A DNA stretch of 64,000 bases from Lysobacter terrestris (GCF_014489475.1 NZ_CP060820.1:2372001-2436000); one strand, 5' to 3'. Counted from the first letter of the stretch, positions 23,732-34,658 are shown. Numbers and translations: made by a program. The notes: generated by a model not told the origin, from the sequence alone.

Positions 23732-24295
23732 TCAGGCAGGGCGAAGCCGGCGCGGCGCCAGCAGCACCAGTACTGCTCCGGTGCCGCCCTGCGCGGGCGG
23801 CGCGGAGTGGAACGCCAGGACGTCTGCGCGTTGCCGCAGCAGGCGATCCACCAGGTTCTTGAGAATCGGCATGTCGCGGCCCGTGAACGGGGCCGAGCCG
23901 CCATGCAAGCCCTTGCCGTGGATGATCCGGACGCAGCCCGCGTCGTGTTCGCGCGCGTGGGCGAGGAAGGCGCGCACCAGTGCCTCCGCCGCGCGGACGT
24001 CGGCGCCGTGCAGGTCGAGTTCGTCCTGGACCGCGATCTCGCCGCGCTTCAATCGCTGCAGCGTGCGCGGCGGCAGCGCGTCGCGGCGATAGGACAGCAC
24101 GTCGCCGGCCTCGGCGAGCGTCGCATCGAGCGCGTGGCGGAATTCCTCGCGCGCGGCCGCCTCGTCCCGCTCGGCCATGCGCGCGCGCGGCTTCGGCTTC
24201 GGTGCCGACGGCGGGGGCGCGGCATCGCGCAGGCGCCGCACCGGCCCCACGGCGGAGCGGAACAGGTCGGCGTCGTCGTCTTCGTCGGACATCAT
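23732..24295 (-). CDS. Smr-domain protein (SmrA/YdaL-like)
   Basis: 187 residues. An acidic then basic disordered N-terminus precedes a C-terminal Smr domain (about 95-185). The domain has LDLHGADVRAAEALVRAFL at its start and VRIIHGKGLHG, the LDxHG and HGxG motifs of small MutS-related nickase/endonuclease domains; no MutS part is present. The start is one of two adjacent ATGs (24295 or 24292). It is divergent from surE. The biological role of stand-alone Smr proteins is unsettled (DNA or RNA cleavage). Confidence 0.85.
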   Translation of the reverse strand: MMSDEDDDADLFRSAVGPVRRLRDAAPPPSAPKPKPRARMAERDEAAAREEFRHALDATLAEAGDVLSYRRDALPPRTLQRLKRGEIAVQDELDLHGADVRAAEALVRAFLAHAREHDAGCVRIIHGKGLHGGSAPFTGRDMPILKNLVDRLLRQRADVLAFHSAPPAQGGTGAVLVLLAPRRLRPA

Positions 24296-24429
24296 GGGGA
24301 AAAGGGTAGCGCGCCGGCCGCGGCGAATGGCGACGGGCGCAACGCAGCCATCCCGCGAGCCGCGCTCAGGTGCCACGGGCCATCGGCTATCATGGCCATT
24401 CCGCTCCAATTCCCCGATTCGCCGAATAG

Positions 24430-25209
24430 ATGCGCGTTCTGGTCAGCAACGACGACGGTGTCGACGCCCCCGGTATCAAGGTCCTCGCCGCGCGACTGCG
24501 CGCCGCGGGCCATGAAGTGATGGTGATCGCCCCCGATCGCGACCGCTCGGGGGCGAGCAATTCGCTGACCCTCGACATGCCGGTGCGCGTGGTCCAGCAG
24601 GACGCCGCCACCTGGCGGGTGTTCGGGACGCCCACCGACTGCGTGCACGTCGCCATCACCGGCATGCTCGACGTGGAGCCGGACATCGTGGTGTCGGGCA
24701 TCAACAACACCGCCAACCTGGGCGACGACGTCATCTATTCGGGCACCGTCGCCGCGGCGATGGAAGGGCGTTTCCTCGGCCTGCCCGCGGTGGCCGTGTC
24801 GCTGGTCACCGCCGACCACCAGGGCCAGCACTACGAATCCGCCGCGCACGCCGTCGTCGAGATCATCGCGCGGCTGGTGGCCGAGCCGCTGCCGGCCGAC
24901 ACCATCCTCAACGTCAACGTGCCCGACCTGCCGTGGGAAAGCCTCGCCGGCTTCGAGGCCACGCGCTTGGGCAACCGCCACCGCGCCGAGCCGTGCATCC
25001 CGCAACGCGATCCGCGCGGGAGGCAATGGTGGTGGATCGGACCCGCCGGCCCGGAGGCCGATTCGGGTCCCGGCACCGATTTCCACGCCGTGCGCAGCGG
25101 CCACATCTCGATCACCCCGATCCAGGTCGACCTGACCCGTTACACCGCGCTTGAACACGTGGCCAGCTGGGTCCACGGCCTCGCCGCGTCGACCGGGAAG
25201 GCCGCATGA
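24430..25209 (+). CDS. surE: 5'-nucleotidase SurE
   Basis: 259 residues. Metal-dependent nucleoside monophosphate phosphatase linked to stationary-phase survival. [16 protein letters not shown] holds the metal Asp pair; [15 protein letters not shown] and [26 protein letters not shown] are the core motifs. First gene of a tightly packed unit: its stop overlaps pcm as ATGA. Confidence 0.96.
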   Translation: MRVLVSNDDGVDAPGIKVLAARLRAAGHEVMVIAPDRDRSGASNSLTLDMPVRVVQQDAATWRVFGTPTDCVHVAITGMLDVEPDIVVSGINNTANLGDDVIYSGTVAAAMEGRFLGLPAVAVSLVTADHQGQHYESAAHAVVEIIARLVAEPLPADTILNVNVPDLPWESLAGFEATRLGNRHRAEPCIPQRDPRGRQWWWIGPAGPEADSGPGTDFHAVRSGHISITPIQVDLTRYTALEHVASWVHGLAASTGKAA

Positions 25210-25883
25210 TGATGCGCATGAAGTTGCAGCCCGACGCCCTCGGCAGCGGCATGACCTCCCAGCGCGTGCGCGACCGCCTGGTCGACCGCCTGCGCGAAAC
25301 CGGCATCCGCGACGAACGCGTGCTCAACGCGATCCGCACCGTGCCGCGCCACCTGTTCGTCGACGAGGCGCTGGCGACGCGCGCCTACGAAGACACCGCA
25401 TTGCCGATCGGCCACGGCCAGACGATCTCGCAGCCGTGGGTAGTGGCGAAGATGACCGAAGCCTTGCTTGAGGCCGCGCCGCAGAAGGTGCTGGAGATCG
25501 GCACGGGCTCGGGTTACCAGGCCGCCGTGCTAGCCGCGCTCGGGCTGGAAGTGCACACGGTCGAACGCATCGGCGAGCTGTTGCGCACCGCACGCAAACG
25601 CTTCCGCGCGCTGGGCATGAACATCCGCAGCAAACACGACGACGGCCGCATCGGCTGGGCGGAAAACGGCCCGTTCGATGCCGTCCTCGTCACCGCCGCC
25701 GCGCCGGCGCTGGTCGATGCGTTGACCGCGCAGCTCGCGCCCGGCGGCAACCTGATCGCACCGGTGGGCGGCGCCGCCTCGCAGTCGCTGCTGAAACTGC
25801 ACAAGGACGCCGACGGCCAGGTCACGCAGGAAACGCTGGCGCCCGTCGTGTTCGTGCCCCTCCTTTCCGGGATGATCGATTGA
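25206..25883 (+). CDS. pcm: Protein-L-isoaspartate O-methyltransferase
   Basis: 225 residues. Uses S-adenosylmethionine to methylate L-isoaspartyl residues and start protein repair. [30 protein letters not shown] near 50-79 is the substrate-loop signature; [16 protein letters not shown] near 96-111 is the SAM motif I. Four-base overlaps with surE and with the following gene show coupling. Confidence 0.96.
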   Translation: MMMRMKLQPDALGSGMTSQRVRDRLVDRLRETGIRDERVLNAIRTVPRHLFVDEALATRAYEDTALPIGHGQTISQPWVVAKMTEALLEAAPQKVLEIGTGSGYQAAVLAALGLEVHTVERIGELLRTARKRFRALGMNIRSKHDDGRIGWAENGPFDAVLVTAAAPALVDALTAQLAPGGNLIAPVGGAASQSLLKLHKDADGQVTQETLAPVVFVPLLSGMID

Positions 25884-26497
25884 AGATCTTTGGACCGCTC
25901 TACGAACGCACCCTGGGTTGGGCGCGCCACCGCCACGCACCGGCGTATCTCACGATCCTGAGCTTCTTCGAAGCGATCATCTTCCCGATCATGCCGGAAG
26001 TGATGCTCGCGCCGATGTGCGTGGGCCAGCCGCGGCGCGGGTTCTGGTTCGCCACGCTGAGCCTGGCCGGCTCCATGGCGGGCGCGCTGGTCGGCTATGC
26101 GCTCGGGCATTACGCCTTCGAAGCGGTGAAGCCGCTGTTCGCCACGCTGGGCATGCTGGATGCCATCGAATCGGGCATCGCCGTGGTGCAGGCGAAGATG
26201 GCCCAGTCGCCGTGGGCGGTCTTCACCTTCCTGGTGCTGGGCGGGTTCATGCCGATTCCGATGAAGGTGTTCACGTGGGCCTCGGGAATCGTCGGCGTGC
26301 CCATGCCGCAATACCTGCTGAGCATGCTGATCGGGCGCGGCAAGCGCGTGTACCTGCTGGCGGCGGTGATCCGCGTCGGCGGCCCGCGCGCGGAAGCAGC
26401 GCTGCGCCGCTACATCGAACCGGTCGGCTGGTTCGCGACCGCGCTGCTGGCGATCCTAGTCGCCTGGGTGGTCTGGAGGGCCCGACAGGGCGTATGA
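25880..26497 (+). CDS. YqaA/DedA-like (VTT domain) membrane protein
   Basis: 205 residues with about four or five membrane helices. [30 protein letters not shown] near 24-53 resembles the re-entrant start of YqaA/SNARE-associated (VTT) proteins, which move or flip lipids or support membrane energetics. It starts at TTG 25880, overlapping the pcm stop (TTGA), and ends overlapping the nlpD start (ATGA); this placement fixes the start. Insertion of a yqaA-type gene between pcm and nlpD is a feature of xanthomonads as far as I recall. Confidence 0.82.
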   Translation: MKIFGPLYERTLGWARHRHAPAYLTILSFFEAIIFPIMPEVMLAPMCVGQPRRGFWFATLSLAGSMAGALVGYALGHYAFEAVKPLFATLGMLDAIESGIAVVQAKMAQSPWAVFTFLVLGGFMPIPMKVFTWASGIVGVPMPQYLLSMLIGRGKRVYLLAAVIRVGGPRAEAALRRYIEPVGWFATALLAILVAWVVWRARQGV

Positions 26498-27309
26498 GCA
26501 ACCGTAATCGCATCGCGCTGCTTTCCGTCGCGCTGTTCGCGTTGACTTCCTGCACCAGCACGGTGGTGCGCCGCACCGGCACGACCGCGCCAGCGCCGCG
26601 CGTGTCCACGCCCAAGCCCGGCGAAACCGCCAGGGTGCAGCGCGGCGACACGCTCTACGGCATCGCGTTCCGCAACGGCATCGACGTGCGCGACCTGGCG
26701 GCGTGGAACGGCATCAGTGCGCCGTACACGATCTATCCCGGCCAGAGCCTGCGCCTGTATCCGCGCGCGGCTACGGTCAGCCGCCCTGCATCGACGGCTT
26801 CGCGTCCGGCGACGACCACTTCACGTACGGAAGCCGCCGGCACGCCTGCGCGCACACCCGGCGCGACCACGGCTGCGCCGCCGAAGCCGGTGGTGACGAC
26901 GCCGGCCGTCGTGGCGCCCGTCGCGCCGCCTACCAGCAACATCCGCTGGCGCTGGCCGGCGGACGGCACGCTGCTCAACCGCTTCGTCGCGGGCGAGCCG
27001 ACCAAGCAGGGCATCGACATCACCGGCGACGCCGGCACGCCGGTGAACGCGGCGGCCGATGGCGTGGTGGTGTATTCCGGTTCGGGCCTGGTCGGTTACG
27101 GCGAGCTGGTGATCATCAAGCACGACGACGCGTGGCTGTCGGCCTACGGCCACAACCGCGCGCGCATGGTCAACGAAGGCGCGATCGTGAAGGCCGGCCA
27201 GCAGATCGCGGTGATGGGGCGCACGGGCGCACCGCGCGACATGCTGCACTTCGAGATCCGTTACAACGGCAAACCGGTGGACCCGCTGGTGCATCTGCCC
27301 AAGCGCTGA
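26494..27309 (+). CDS. nlpD: NlpD-type LysM/M23 lipoprotein (amidase activator)
   Basis: 271 residues. Lipoprotein signal with lipobox LTSC near 18-21; LysM at about 45-90 (VQRGDTLYGIAFRNGIDVRDLAAWNGI); a Thr/Pro/Ala linker; M23/LytM domain from about 150. The metal-binding site is degenerate: KQGID where active enzymes have H-x(3)-D. The C-terminal AYGHNRA and LHFEIRYNGKPVDPL match NlpD, which activates the amidase AmiC rather than cutting the wall itself. Last gene of surE-pcm-yqaA-nlpD; rpoS, the usual next gene in many gammaproteobacteria, is not here. Confidence 0.92.
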   Translation: MSNRNRIALLSVALFALTSCTSTVVRRTGTTAPAPRVSTPKPGETARVQRGDTLYGIAFRNGIDVRDLAAWNGISAPYTIYPGQSLRLYPRAATVSRPASTASRPATTTSRTEAAGTPARTPGATTAAPPKPVVTTPAVVAPVAPPTSNIRWRWPADGTLLNRFVAGEPTKQGIDITGDAGTPVNAAADGVVVYSGSGLVGYGELVIIKHDDAWLSAYGHNRARMVNEGAIVKAGQQIAVMGRTGAPRDMLHFEIRYNGKPVDPLVHLPKR

Positions 27310-27313
27310 CGCC

Positions 27314-27889
27314 TCAATCCATTCCTGTCAGTTCGATCCACTGGCCGTGGTGCCAGTAGCGGATGGTGGAGGCCTTGCCAGAGTCGCCCGCTTCGATGCC
27401 GTCGTGGTCCAGCGGCACGGGCAGTTCGGATGGATCGCCGAAGGCGTCGGCCAGGCGCCGGATCATCTTCGGTGTCGCCGTCGCGATGTATCGCGTGTAT
27501 TGCCAGCCTTCGGGCGGGCCCTGCCATTGCATCCAATCCATATCGGGCGAGCCGGCTTCCACCAGTACGTCGTTGATGTCTCCGCGCCAGTACACAAGCA
27601 GGGACGAGTCCCCGTTCCGCGAACACAGCACCGCCCAGTCCCGCTGCGCGGCCGATCCGAAGCGGCCGCTTACGACGTTGCTACGAGCGTTGGGGTCGGC
27701 TTGCTGGCTCTGTGGAATCCGGCACCCCCGCCGCTCAAGGTCATGGCGAATGTCCAGTGGCAATGCTGGGAACTCCGCGGGCTCGCGTAGCGGTATGTCG
27801 CCCGGGTCGGGTATGCCGATGGCCTGCGGGTAGGCGGGTAGCCACGCCAGCAGCAGTACCAGAGCGATCAGAGGATTTCGCAGGTTCAC
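27314..27889 (-). CDS. Exported protein of unknown function
   Basis: 191 residues with a signal peptide (1-21, ending YPQA), convergent with nlpD and only 4 bases from its stop. The mature part has two Cys (in RRGCRIPQ and AVLCSRNG), which may form a disulfide, and is Trp-rich around MDWMQWQGPPEGWQ. I do not recognise a domain. Codon use is slightly less GC-rich than neighbours. Confidence 0.65.
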   Translation of the reverse strand: MNLRNPLIALVLLLAWLPAYPQAIGIPDPGDIPLREPAEFPALPLDIRHDLERRGCRIPQSQQADPNARSNVVSGRFGSAAQRDWAVLCSRNGDSSLLVYWRGDINDVLVEAGSPDMDWMQWQGPPEGWQYTRYIATATPKMIRRLADAFGDPSELPVPLDHDGIEAGDSGKASTIRYWHHGQWIELTGMD

Positions 27890-27986
27890 CGGCTGATTCC
27901 CTTCGCGGCGGTTGCTGGCGTCCGTTTACCACTGCCCGCGACCGTCGACGGATCATCTCAGCGCCGGCGCGCAGAGCGCATGGGCG

Positions 27987-28367
27987 TCAAATCCCAGGTT
28001 CTAGGATGAATCCGGCCACCACGCGTCGGCCTTCACTGGCGAGCACATTGAAGGTGCGCGCCGCGGCGGCGTTGTTCATCACTTCCAGGCCGACGCCCCG
28101 GCCCAGGCATGCCGCCATCGCGGCCGCGGGCGGGAACACCTGCGTCGCGCCGGTGCCGAGCAGGATGACTTCGGGCTTGAGCGCCAGCAGCGGTTCCATG
28201 TCCGGGGCGCCGAGCGCGCGGGGATCGCTGGCGGCCCAGCCCTCGATGAGGCGGTCCGGCGCGAGGATGAAACTCGCCGTCAGCCGGCGCTCGTTGACGA
28301 CCGCCACGGTGCCGTCGGCGCCGCGCAGCAGGAATTCGTGGTCGGGGTGTTCGAGGTTCAGCTGCAT
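27987..28367 (-). CDS. Mth938/NDUFAF3-like domain protein (DUF498)
   Basis: 126 residues. The fold family is marked by NERRLTASFILAPDRLIEGWA near 26-46, LALKPEVILLGTGATQVFPP near 62-81 and the C-terminal NNAAAARTFNVLASEGRRVVAGFI. Related mitochondrial NDUFAF3 helps complex I assembly; the bacterial role is unknown. Downstream of yhbY on the same strand, separated by an inverted repeat. Confidence 0.8.
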   Translation of the reverse strand: MQLNLEHPDHEFLLRGADGTVAVVNERRLTASFILAPDRLIEGWAASDPRALGAPDMEPLLALKPEVILLGTGATQVFPPAAAMAACLGRGVGLEVMNNAAAARTFNVLASEGRRVVAGFILEPGI

Positions 28368-28375
28368 GGAATGGC

Positions 28376-28444
28376 GGCTGGGAACTGGGAGCTAGGGTCT
28401 GGCAAAGGCGTTGGCCGGTAGTCCCCAGCCCCCAACTCCCAGCC
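28376..28444. repeat. Imperfect inverted repeat (REP-like) between yhbY and the DUF498 gene
   Basis: 25-base arms 28376-28400 and 28420-28444 match as inverted copies at 20 of 25 positions around a 19-base loop. Arms are G-rich on one side and C-rich on the other (GGCTGGGAACTGGGAGCTAG). It resembles the dispersed intergenic repeats common in xanthomonads. It could protect mRNA 3' ends or weaken read-through from yhbY. Confidence 0.55.
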
Positions 28445-28452
28445 CCGCTTAA

Positions 28453-28758
28453 TCACGCCCGCGGCAACACGATCTGCCGCTTGTCCTTGCTGGCCCGGTA
28501 CAGCACGGCCGTGTGGCCGATGCGCTGGACCAGCGCGGCGCCCAGGCGCTCGGCGATCTGCTCGATCATCGCGTCGCGGGCGTCGCGGTCCTCGGCGGCG
28601 ACCTTCACCTTGATCAGCTCGTGGTGTTCGAGGGCCAGGTCGATCTCGGCGACCAGCGCCTCGGTCACGCCCTTGCCGCCCACCTGCAGCATCGCCCGGA
28701 GATCATGCGCCTGGCCACGCAGGAAACGGGTCTGGGCGGCGGTCAGGACGGTCGTCAT
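28453..28758 (-). CDS. yhbY: YhbY-type CRM-domain ribosome assembly protein
   Basis: 101 residues, a stand-alone CRM RNA-binding domain. [35 protein letters not shown] carries the GxxG loop, and [43 protein letters not shown] matches YhbY, which associates with pre-50S particles. The ATG at 28758 fits the family start; the long upstream reading is antisense to rlmE. Divergent from rlmE, as in many proteobacteria. Confidence 0.92.
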   Translation of the reverse strand: MTTVLTAAQTRFLRGQAHDLRAMLQVGGKGVTEALVAEIDLALEHHELIKVKVAAEDRDARDAMIEQIAERLGAALVQRIGHTAVLYRASKDKRQIVLPRA

Positions 28759-28830
28759 GCGTGTCACGTGGGGGGCGGAACGGGCGTGCAGGGTATCATG
28801 ACCGCCCATATCCCCCGGCCGAGCGCCTCC

Positions 28831-29463
28831 GTGGCCACCCGCAGCAAAAGCAGTCAACGCTGGCTCAAGGAACATTTTTCCGATCCGTTCGTGAAGAAGG
28901 CGCAGGCCGAAGGTCTGCGTTCGCGGGCCGCCTACAAGCTCGAGGAGCTGGTCGAGCGCGACCGCCTGCTCAAGCCGGGCATGGTCGTCGTCGACCTCGG
29001 CGCCGCCCCGGGCGGCTGGTCGCAATGGGTTCGCCAGACCCTGAACGACAAGGGCCGGGTGATCGCCCTGGACATCCTCGACATGCCCGGCCTGGCCGGG
29101 GTCGAGTTCATCCACGGCGATTTCCGCGAAGACACCGTCCTGGCCCAGCTCGAAGCGACGCTGGATGGCCAACTTGTGGACCTTGTCCTGTCCGACATGG
29201 CCCCCAATATGAGTGGCGTGGACGCGGTGGACCTGCCGCGGGCGATGCATCTGGCGGAACTGGCGATGGACTTTGCCGACCACCACCTGCGCGTCGGGGG
29301 CACGTTCCTGATCAAGCTGTTCCAGGGCGTCGGCTTCGACGATTACGTGCGCGAACTGCGCCGTCGTTACGCCAAGGTCGTGATCCGCAAGCCTGCGGCC
29401 TCGCGCAAGCGATCGCCGGAGGTCTATGCGCTGGCGCAGGGAAAGCTGGCGCAGATGAAGTGA
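28831..29463 (+). CDS. rlmE: 23S rRNA (uridine-2552-2'-O) methyltransferase
   Basis: About 210 residues from the GTG at 28831, which gives the family N-terminus [16 protein letters not shown]; an in-frame ATG at 28798 would add 11 residues. SAM motif [17 protein letters not shown], then [19 protein letters not shown] and [10 protein letters not shown], with the K-D-K-E type 2'-O-methyltransferase residues. Methylates U2552 in the ribosomal A loop. It is followed by ftsH after 156 bases, the classical rlmE-ftsH heat-shock pair. Confidence 0.95.
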   Translation: MATRSKSSQRWLKEHFSDPFVKKAQAEGLRSRAAYKLEELVERDRLLKPGMVVVDLGAAPGGWSQWVRQTLNDKGRVIALDILDMPGLAGVEFIHGDFREDTVLAQLEATLDGQLVDLVLSDMAPNMSGVDAVDLPRAMHLAELAMDFADHHLRVGGTFLIKLFQGVGFDDYVRELRRRYAKVVIRKPAASRKRSPEVYALAQGKLAQMK

Positions 29464-29619
29464 ACCTGTCCGCGGGGCGGCAATTTGCCTGAACCGGCGG
29501 ACATGACAGGGAATTCGCCGGGGTTTTCTGCGACCCTTGCGGTTCGGTTGCCGGGTGGTTCCGGACATCCTTCGCGTATGTGTTTTTCAGGCTGCACGGA
29601 TTGCTGAACGGGCTGACCA

Positions 29620-31536
<1,917 letters not shown>

Positions 31537-31560
31537 CGCCGGCTTGCCGCTTCGACCCGA

Positions 31561-31592
31561 AAAGGCCAGAGTCCGCTCTGGCCTTTTTCTTT
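31561..31592 (+). terminator. Rho-independent terminator between ftsH and folP
   Basis: AAAGGCCAGAG (31561-31571), loop TCCG, CTCTGGCCTTT (31576-31586), then TTCTTT. It lies just 20 bases before the folP start, so folP must have its own promoter or depend on read-through. Confidence 0.88.
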
Positions 31593-31606
31593 GGACGCGT
31601 CGCGGG

Positions 31607-32506
31607 ATGTTCGACCTGTCGCCCAGCCTGGATTGCAACGGACGCACGCTGGTCCTCGACCGCGTGCGCGTCATGGGCATCGTCAACGTCACCCCGGATT
31701 CGTTTTCCGACGGCGGCGAGCACGCCGGCGTCGATGCGGCCGTCGCGCACGGGCTCAGGCTTGCGGAGGAGGGCGCCGACGTCCTCGACATCGGCGGCGA
31801 ATCGACCCGGCCCGGCGCGGCGGAGGTCGACGTCGAAGAAGAGTTGCGCCGGGTGATTCCGGTCATCACGCGCCTGGCGCAGGAAACGACGCTGCCGATC
31901 AGCATCGACACGTCCAAGCCCGAGGTCATGCGCGCCGCCGTCGCGGTCGGCGCGGGCCTCATCAACGACGTGTATGCGTTGCGTCGCGACGGCGCGCTGG
32001 ACGCCGCGGCCGCGCTGGGCGTGCCCGTCGTGCTGATGCACATGCAGGGCGAACCGCGTGCGATGCAGGTCGCGCCGCAGTACGACGATGTCGTCGCCGA
32101 GGTGCATCGCTTCCTCGCCGAGCGCATCTTCGCCGCGGAGATGGCCGGTATCGCCAAGAAGCAGATCGTGGTCGATCCCGGCTTCGGCTTCGGCAAGAAT
32201 CGCGACCACAACCTGTTGCTGCTCGCACAGCTGGAGCGCTTCGGCGAACTGGGCGTGCCGCTGCTGGCGGGGCTGTCGCGCAAGAAGACGATCGGTGAAC
32301 TCACCGGCCGCGACGATCCGCACGATCGCGTGTTCGGCTCGGTGGCCGCGCACCTGATCGCCGCGCAGCGTGGTGCGCGGATCGTGCGCGTGCACGACGT
32401 TGCCGCCACGGTCGATGCGCTCAAGGTATGGGCCGCAGTGGCCGCGCAACCCGCGCCGCGGGCGAAGCCGGCCACCCCGACGATCCGTTGGCCGGACGAC
32501 GACTGA
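31607..32506 (+). CDS. folP: Dihydropteroate synthase
   Basis: 299 residues. Joins 6-hydroxymethyl-7,8-dihydropterin diphosphate with p-aminobenzoate in folate synthesis; the sulfonamide target. VMGIVNVTPDSFSDGGEHA near 23-41 and ADVLDIGGESTRPGA near 59-73 are the two signatures; LPISIDTSKPEVMRAA and VDPGFGFGKNRDHN complete the pterin site. The ATG at 31607 follows a GCGGG stretch and begins immediately before the conserved domain. glmM, a frequent neighbour, is not here. Confidence 0.96.
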   Translation: MFDLSPSLDCNGRTLVLDRVRVMGIVNVTPDSFSDGGEHAGVDAAVAHGLRLAEEGADVLDIGGESTRPGAAEVDVEEELRRVIPVITRLAQETTLPISIDTSKPEVMRAAVAVGAGLINDVYALRRDGALDAAAALGVPVVLMHMQGEPRAMQVAPQYDDVVAEVHRFLAERIFAAEMAGIAKKQIVVDPGFGFGKNRDHNLLLLAQLERFGELGVPLLAGLSRKKTIGELTGRDDPHDRVFGSVAAHLIAAQRGARIVRVHDVAATVDALKVWAAVAAQPAPRAKPATPTIRWPDDD

Positions 32507-32562
32507 CCCGGCAGGGCGGCATGTGACGACGCGGGTACGCAGGCTTCGCCGACAGCCGCGAG

Positions 32563-32788
32563 TTGTACACACAGCCTGTGGGCAATTCTCCAGAACTTCC
32601 TGTGGACAAGTCGCTGCCGGCCAGCAGGGACAAGGCTGTCAAGTGGGTTGGCTATTTTTTCGCCAGCTCCGTCGCGAAAAAAATTTGGCGATTTTTTCGC
32701 CAATACGCTTGACAGCCTTGTCCCGCAAGGCGTGCAGGCAGTTGTCCACAGGATGTCCGCGAAAGCTGTCCACAGAAGTTGTGAACAA
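32563..32788. repeat. 226-bp giant imperfect palindrome with DnaA-box-like 9-mers and an A/T-rich centre
   Basis: Between convergent folP and the GFA gene. Both arms share the centre 32675/32676: perfect 17-base arms 32627-32643 and 32708-32724, and over 49 bases (32595-32643 against 32708-32756) 39 positions pair. Mirror-placed 9-mers fit the GC-rich DnaA consensus TTGTNCACA: TTGTACACA 32563 (+), TGTGGACAA 32601 (-), TTGTCCACA 32742 (+), TTGTTCACA ending 32788 (-). Near-matches lie at 32577 and 32766. The centre holds an 18-base direct repeat with one mismatch (32648 and 32685, TTGGCTATTTTTTCGCCA). No gene is supported in it. Confidence 0.7.
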
Positions 32789-32805
32789 ATGCACCGGCCA
32801 GGGCT

Positions 32806-33225
32806 TCAGCCAAGCGCGGTCGGCGTCCACAACTGCGACCAGCGCGCCAGCTTGGCGTCCGCGGCGAGTTGCTGCGGTGAAGCAATCGCTTCCGCACCCA
32901 GCAAGTGGCGCTGGTCGAAGCTGTTGCGGTTGATGGCGCTGCGCAGCCGGCCGTCCAGGCCCTGGCAGGTCACGGCCACCAGCACGCCGCACGCAGCGCA
33001 GAACAGGAAGTCCGCCTGCGCGGAGCCTTGCCGGTAGTGGCGCGCGTTGCCGGCGCCGTGGAGCTGCAATGCACCCCGCGCATCCGACACCCACGCGGCG
33101 CGATGGCGCGTGCAGAAGTCGCAGTCGCAGGCACGCGGGGTGAAGGCATCGAGCGCGTGCTCGCTCGTGAACGTCCAGCGCAACGCGCCGCAATGGCATC
33201 CGCCCAGGTGCTGTAGCGCCGTCAT
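32806..33225 (-). CDS. GFA family protein (glutathione-dependent formaldehyde-activating-like)
   Basis: 139 residues. Zinc-binding GFA/CENP-V domain with Cys pattern HLGGCHCGALRW near 6-17, RACDCDFCTRH near 34-44 and LFCAACGVLVAV near 79-90. The start at 33225 gives the family N-terminus MTALQHLGGCHCG. Members either combine formaldehyde with glutathione or act as small zinc proteins of unknown role. The frmA/fghA pair lies 10 kb away, so a formaldehyde link is possible only by inference. Confidence 0.85.
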   Translation of the reverse strand: MTALQHLGGCHCGALRWTFTSEHALDAFTPRACDCDFCTRHRAAWVSDARGALQLHGAGNARHYRQGSAQADFLFCAACGVLVAVTCQGLDGRLRSAINRNSFDQRHLLGAEAIASPQQLAADAKLARWSQLWTPTALG

Positions 33226-33235
33226 CGTCGCGGCC

Positions 33236-33424
33236 TCAGTCGCCGCCACCGCCATCGCAACCACCGCCATCGCCGGCACCGTCCGCGCAGTCGCCGCCGC
33301 TTCCGCCATCCGTGGTGGCATTGGATCCACCGTCGCCGGAGGCGCGTCCAGTGCGGCCACGCGAGGCCAGCCACACGACGAGCACCAACGCCATCGCGCC
33401 CGCCACCGCCAACAGGGTCAACAT
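33236..33424 (-). CDS. Small membrane protein with Gly/Asp/Cys-rich tail
   Basis: 62 residues from ATG 33424, which has GGAG 9 bases upstream; a GTG 15 bases further up is less likely. One membrane helix (2-21, LTLLAVAGAMALVLVVWLAS), a short basic stretch, then a low-complexity tail DGGSGGDCADGAGDGGGCDGGGGD with two Cys. No family recognised. Only 10 bases upstream of the GFA gene on the same strand, so probably co-transcribed. Confidence 0.55.
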   Translation of the reverse strand: MLTLLAVAGAMALVLVVWLASRGRTGRASGDGGSNATTDGGSGGDCADGAGDGGGCDGGGGD

Positions 33425-33539
33425 GCTTGCGCACTCCACGGACCGGTTCGTACAAGGCTAGCCGTCCTGCCGTATCCGCGCGACCTCCGGCCGGCGCGGT
33501 AAGCTTGTGCGATCGGGTCCATCGGCCCAGCGACACCGC

Positions 33540-34496
33540 ATGAGCCACGATCCGCGCCCCCTCGCCATCGCCCTGATGGGCCCGACCGCATCGGGCAAGA
33601 CCGCGCTTGCGCTGGAGTGGGCGCAACGCCTGGGCGGTGAAATTGTCAGCGTGGATTCCGCGCTCGTGTACCGCGGCCTGGACATCGGCGCGGCCAAGCC
33701 GACGCGTGCCGAACAGGTTGCCGTCCGCCACCACATGCTCGACCTGCGCGATCCGTGGCAGACCTATTCGGCGGCGGAATTCGCCACCGACGCGCGCGAC
33801 GCGCTCGCCGACATCGTCGCCCGCGGCCGCGTGCCGATTCTCGCCGGCGGCACCGGCCTGTACTTCCATGCCTTGCTGCGCGGTCTTGCGGACATGCCCG
33901 AGGCCGACCCGGGCACGCGCGCGAGCATCGAAGCCGAGGCGGCAACGCGCGGCTGGGCCGAGCTGCATGCCGAACTGGCGCGCATCGATCCCGACGCCGC
34001 CGCCCGCATCCACGCCACCGATGCGCAGCGCATCCAGCGCGCGCTGGAAGTCTTCCGCCTGTCCGGGCGCACGATCAGCGCATGGCGCGATGATGCGCGC
34101 GGCCGGCCGCGCCTGCCGTTCCGGGTATTGAAGCTGGTGCTCGCGCCGCGCGATCGCGCGGTGCTGCACCAGCGCATCGAGCAGCGCTTCGACGCCATGC
34201 TCGACGGCGGCTTCCTCGACGAGGTGCGCCGGCTGCGCGCGTTGCCCGAACTGCAGGGCCACCCGCGCCCGCTGGACCTGCCTGCGCTGCGCGCCGTCGG
34301 TTATCGGCAGGCCTGGGAGCACCTGGACGGCGACTACGCGGCCGGCGAGTTCCGCGATCGCGGCATCTTCGCTACGCGCCAGCTCGCCAAGCGCCAGCTC
34401 ACCTGGCTGCGCGGGGAGCTCGACGCGCGCTGGTTCGACCCGCAGCACGAACGGGCGGCGCTGGAAGCGGCCTTGCGGCTGTTCCTGCCGGCCTGA
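33540..34496 (+). CDS. miaA: tRNA dimethylallyltransferase
   Basis: 318 residues. Transfers dimethylallyl to A37 of tRNAs reading U-starting codons. P-loop [15 protein letters not shown] near 11-25, [20 protein letters not shown] near 36-55, [18 protein letters not shown], and [16 protein letters not shown] are all family motifs. The ATG at 33540 opens just before the P-loop region. It leads the miaA-hfq-hflX-hflK-hflC unit known from E. coli. Confidence 0.96.
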   Translation: MSHDPRPLAIALMGPTASGKTALALEWAQRLGGEIVSVDSALVYRGLDIGAAKPTRAEQVAVRHHMLDLRDPWQTYSAAEFATDARDALADIVARGRVPILAGGTGLYFHALLRGLADMPEADPGTRASIEAEAATRGWAELHAELARIDPDAAARIHATDAQRIQRALEVFRLSGRTISAWRDDARGRPRLPFRVLKLVLAPRDRAVLHQRIEQRFDAMLDGGFLDEVRRLRALPELQGHPRPLDLPALRAVGYRQAWEHLDGDYAAGEFRDRGIFATRQLAKRQLTWLRGELDARWFDPQHERAALEAALRLFLPA

Positions 34497-34652
34497 GCCG
34501 GGGATGGGCACAGCGAGCGGCCCGGTCGCGCAAACGCGGCCGCCGTCGCGCTCGCTCCGTGCCCGGGTGGGTTACCATCGGGCAGCCGTCGGTGCGGGGA
34601 CAGCGCCGGCGACGCGACGGGGTCGTGCCGCGGTATCGCGCCCATCGCCACC

Positions 34653-34658
34653 TATAAC
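34653..34658 (+). promoter_or_regulatory. Possible -10 element upstream of hfq
   Basis: TATAAC at 34653-34658, 23 bases before the hfq ATG, in an otherwise GC-rich stretch. No good -35 is visible 17 bases upstream, so this is only a suggestion of an internal hfq promoter, as is known in other species. Confidence 0.3.

Noticed and set aside
32563..32788. Chromosomal oriC
   Set aside because: DnaA-box-like sites are present but no dnaA, dnaN, rpmH or gidA is close, and the palindrome form is unlike a typical oriC; kept as a finding, not called an origin.
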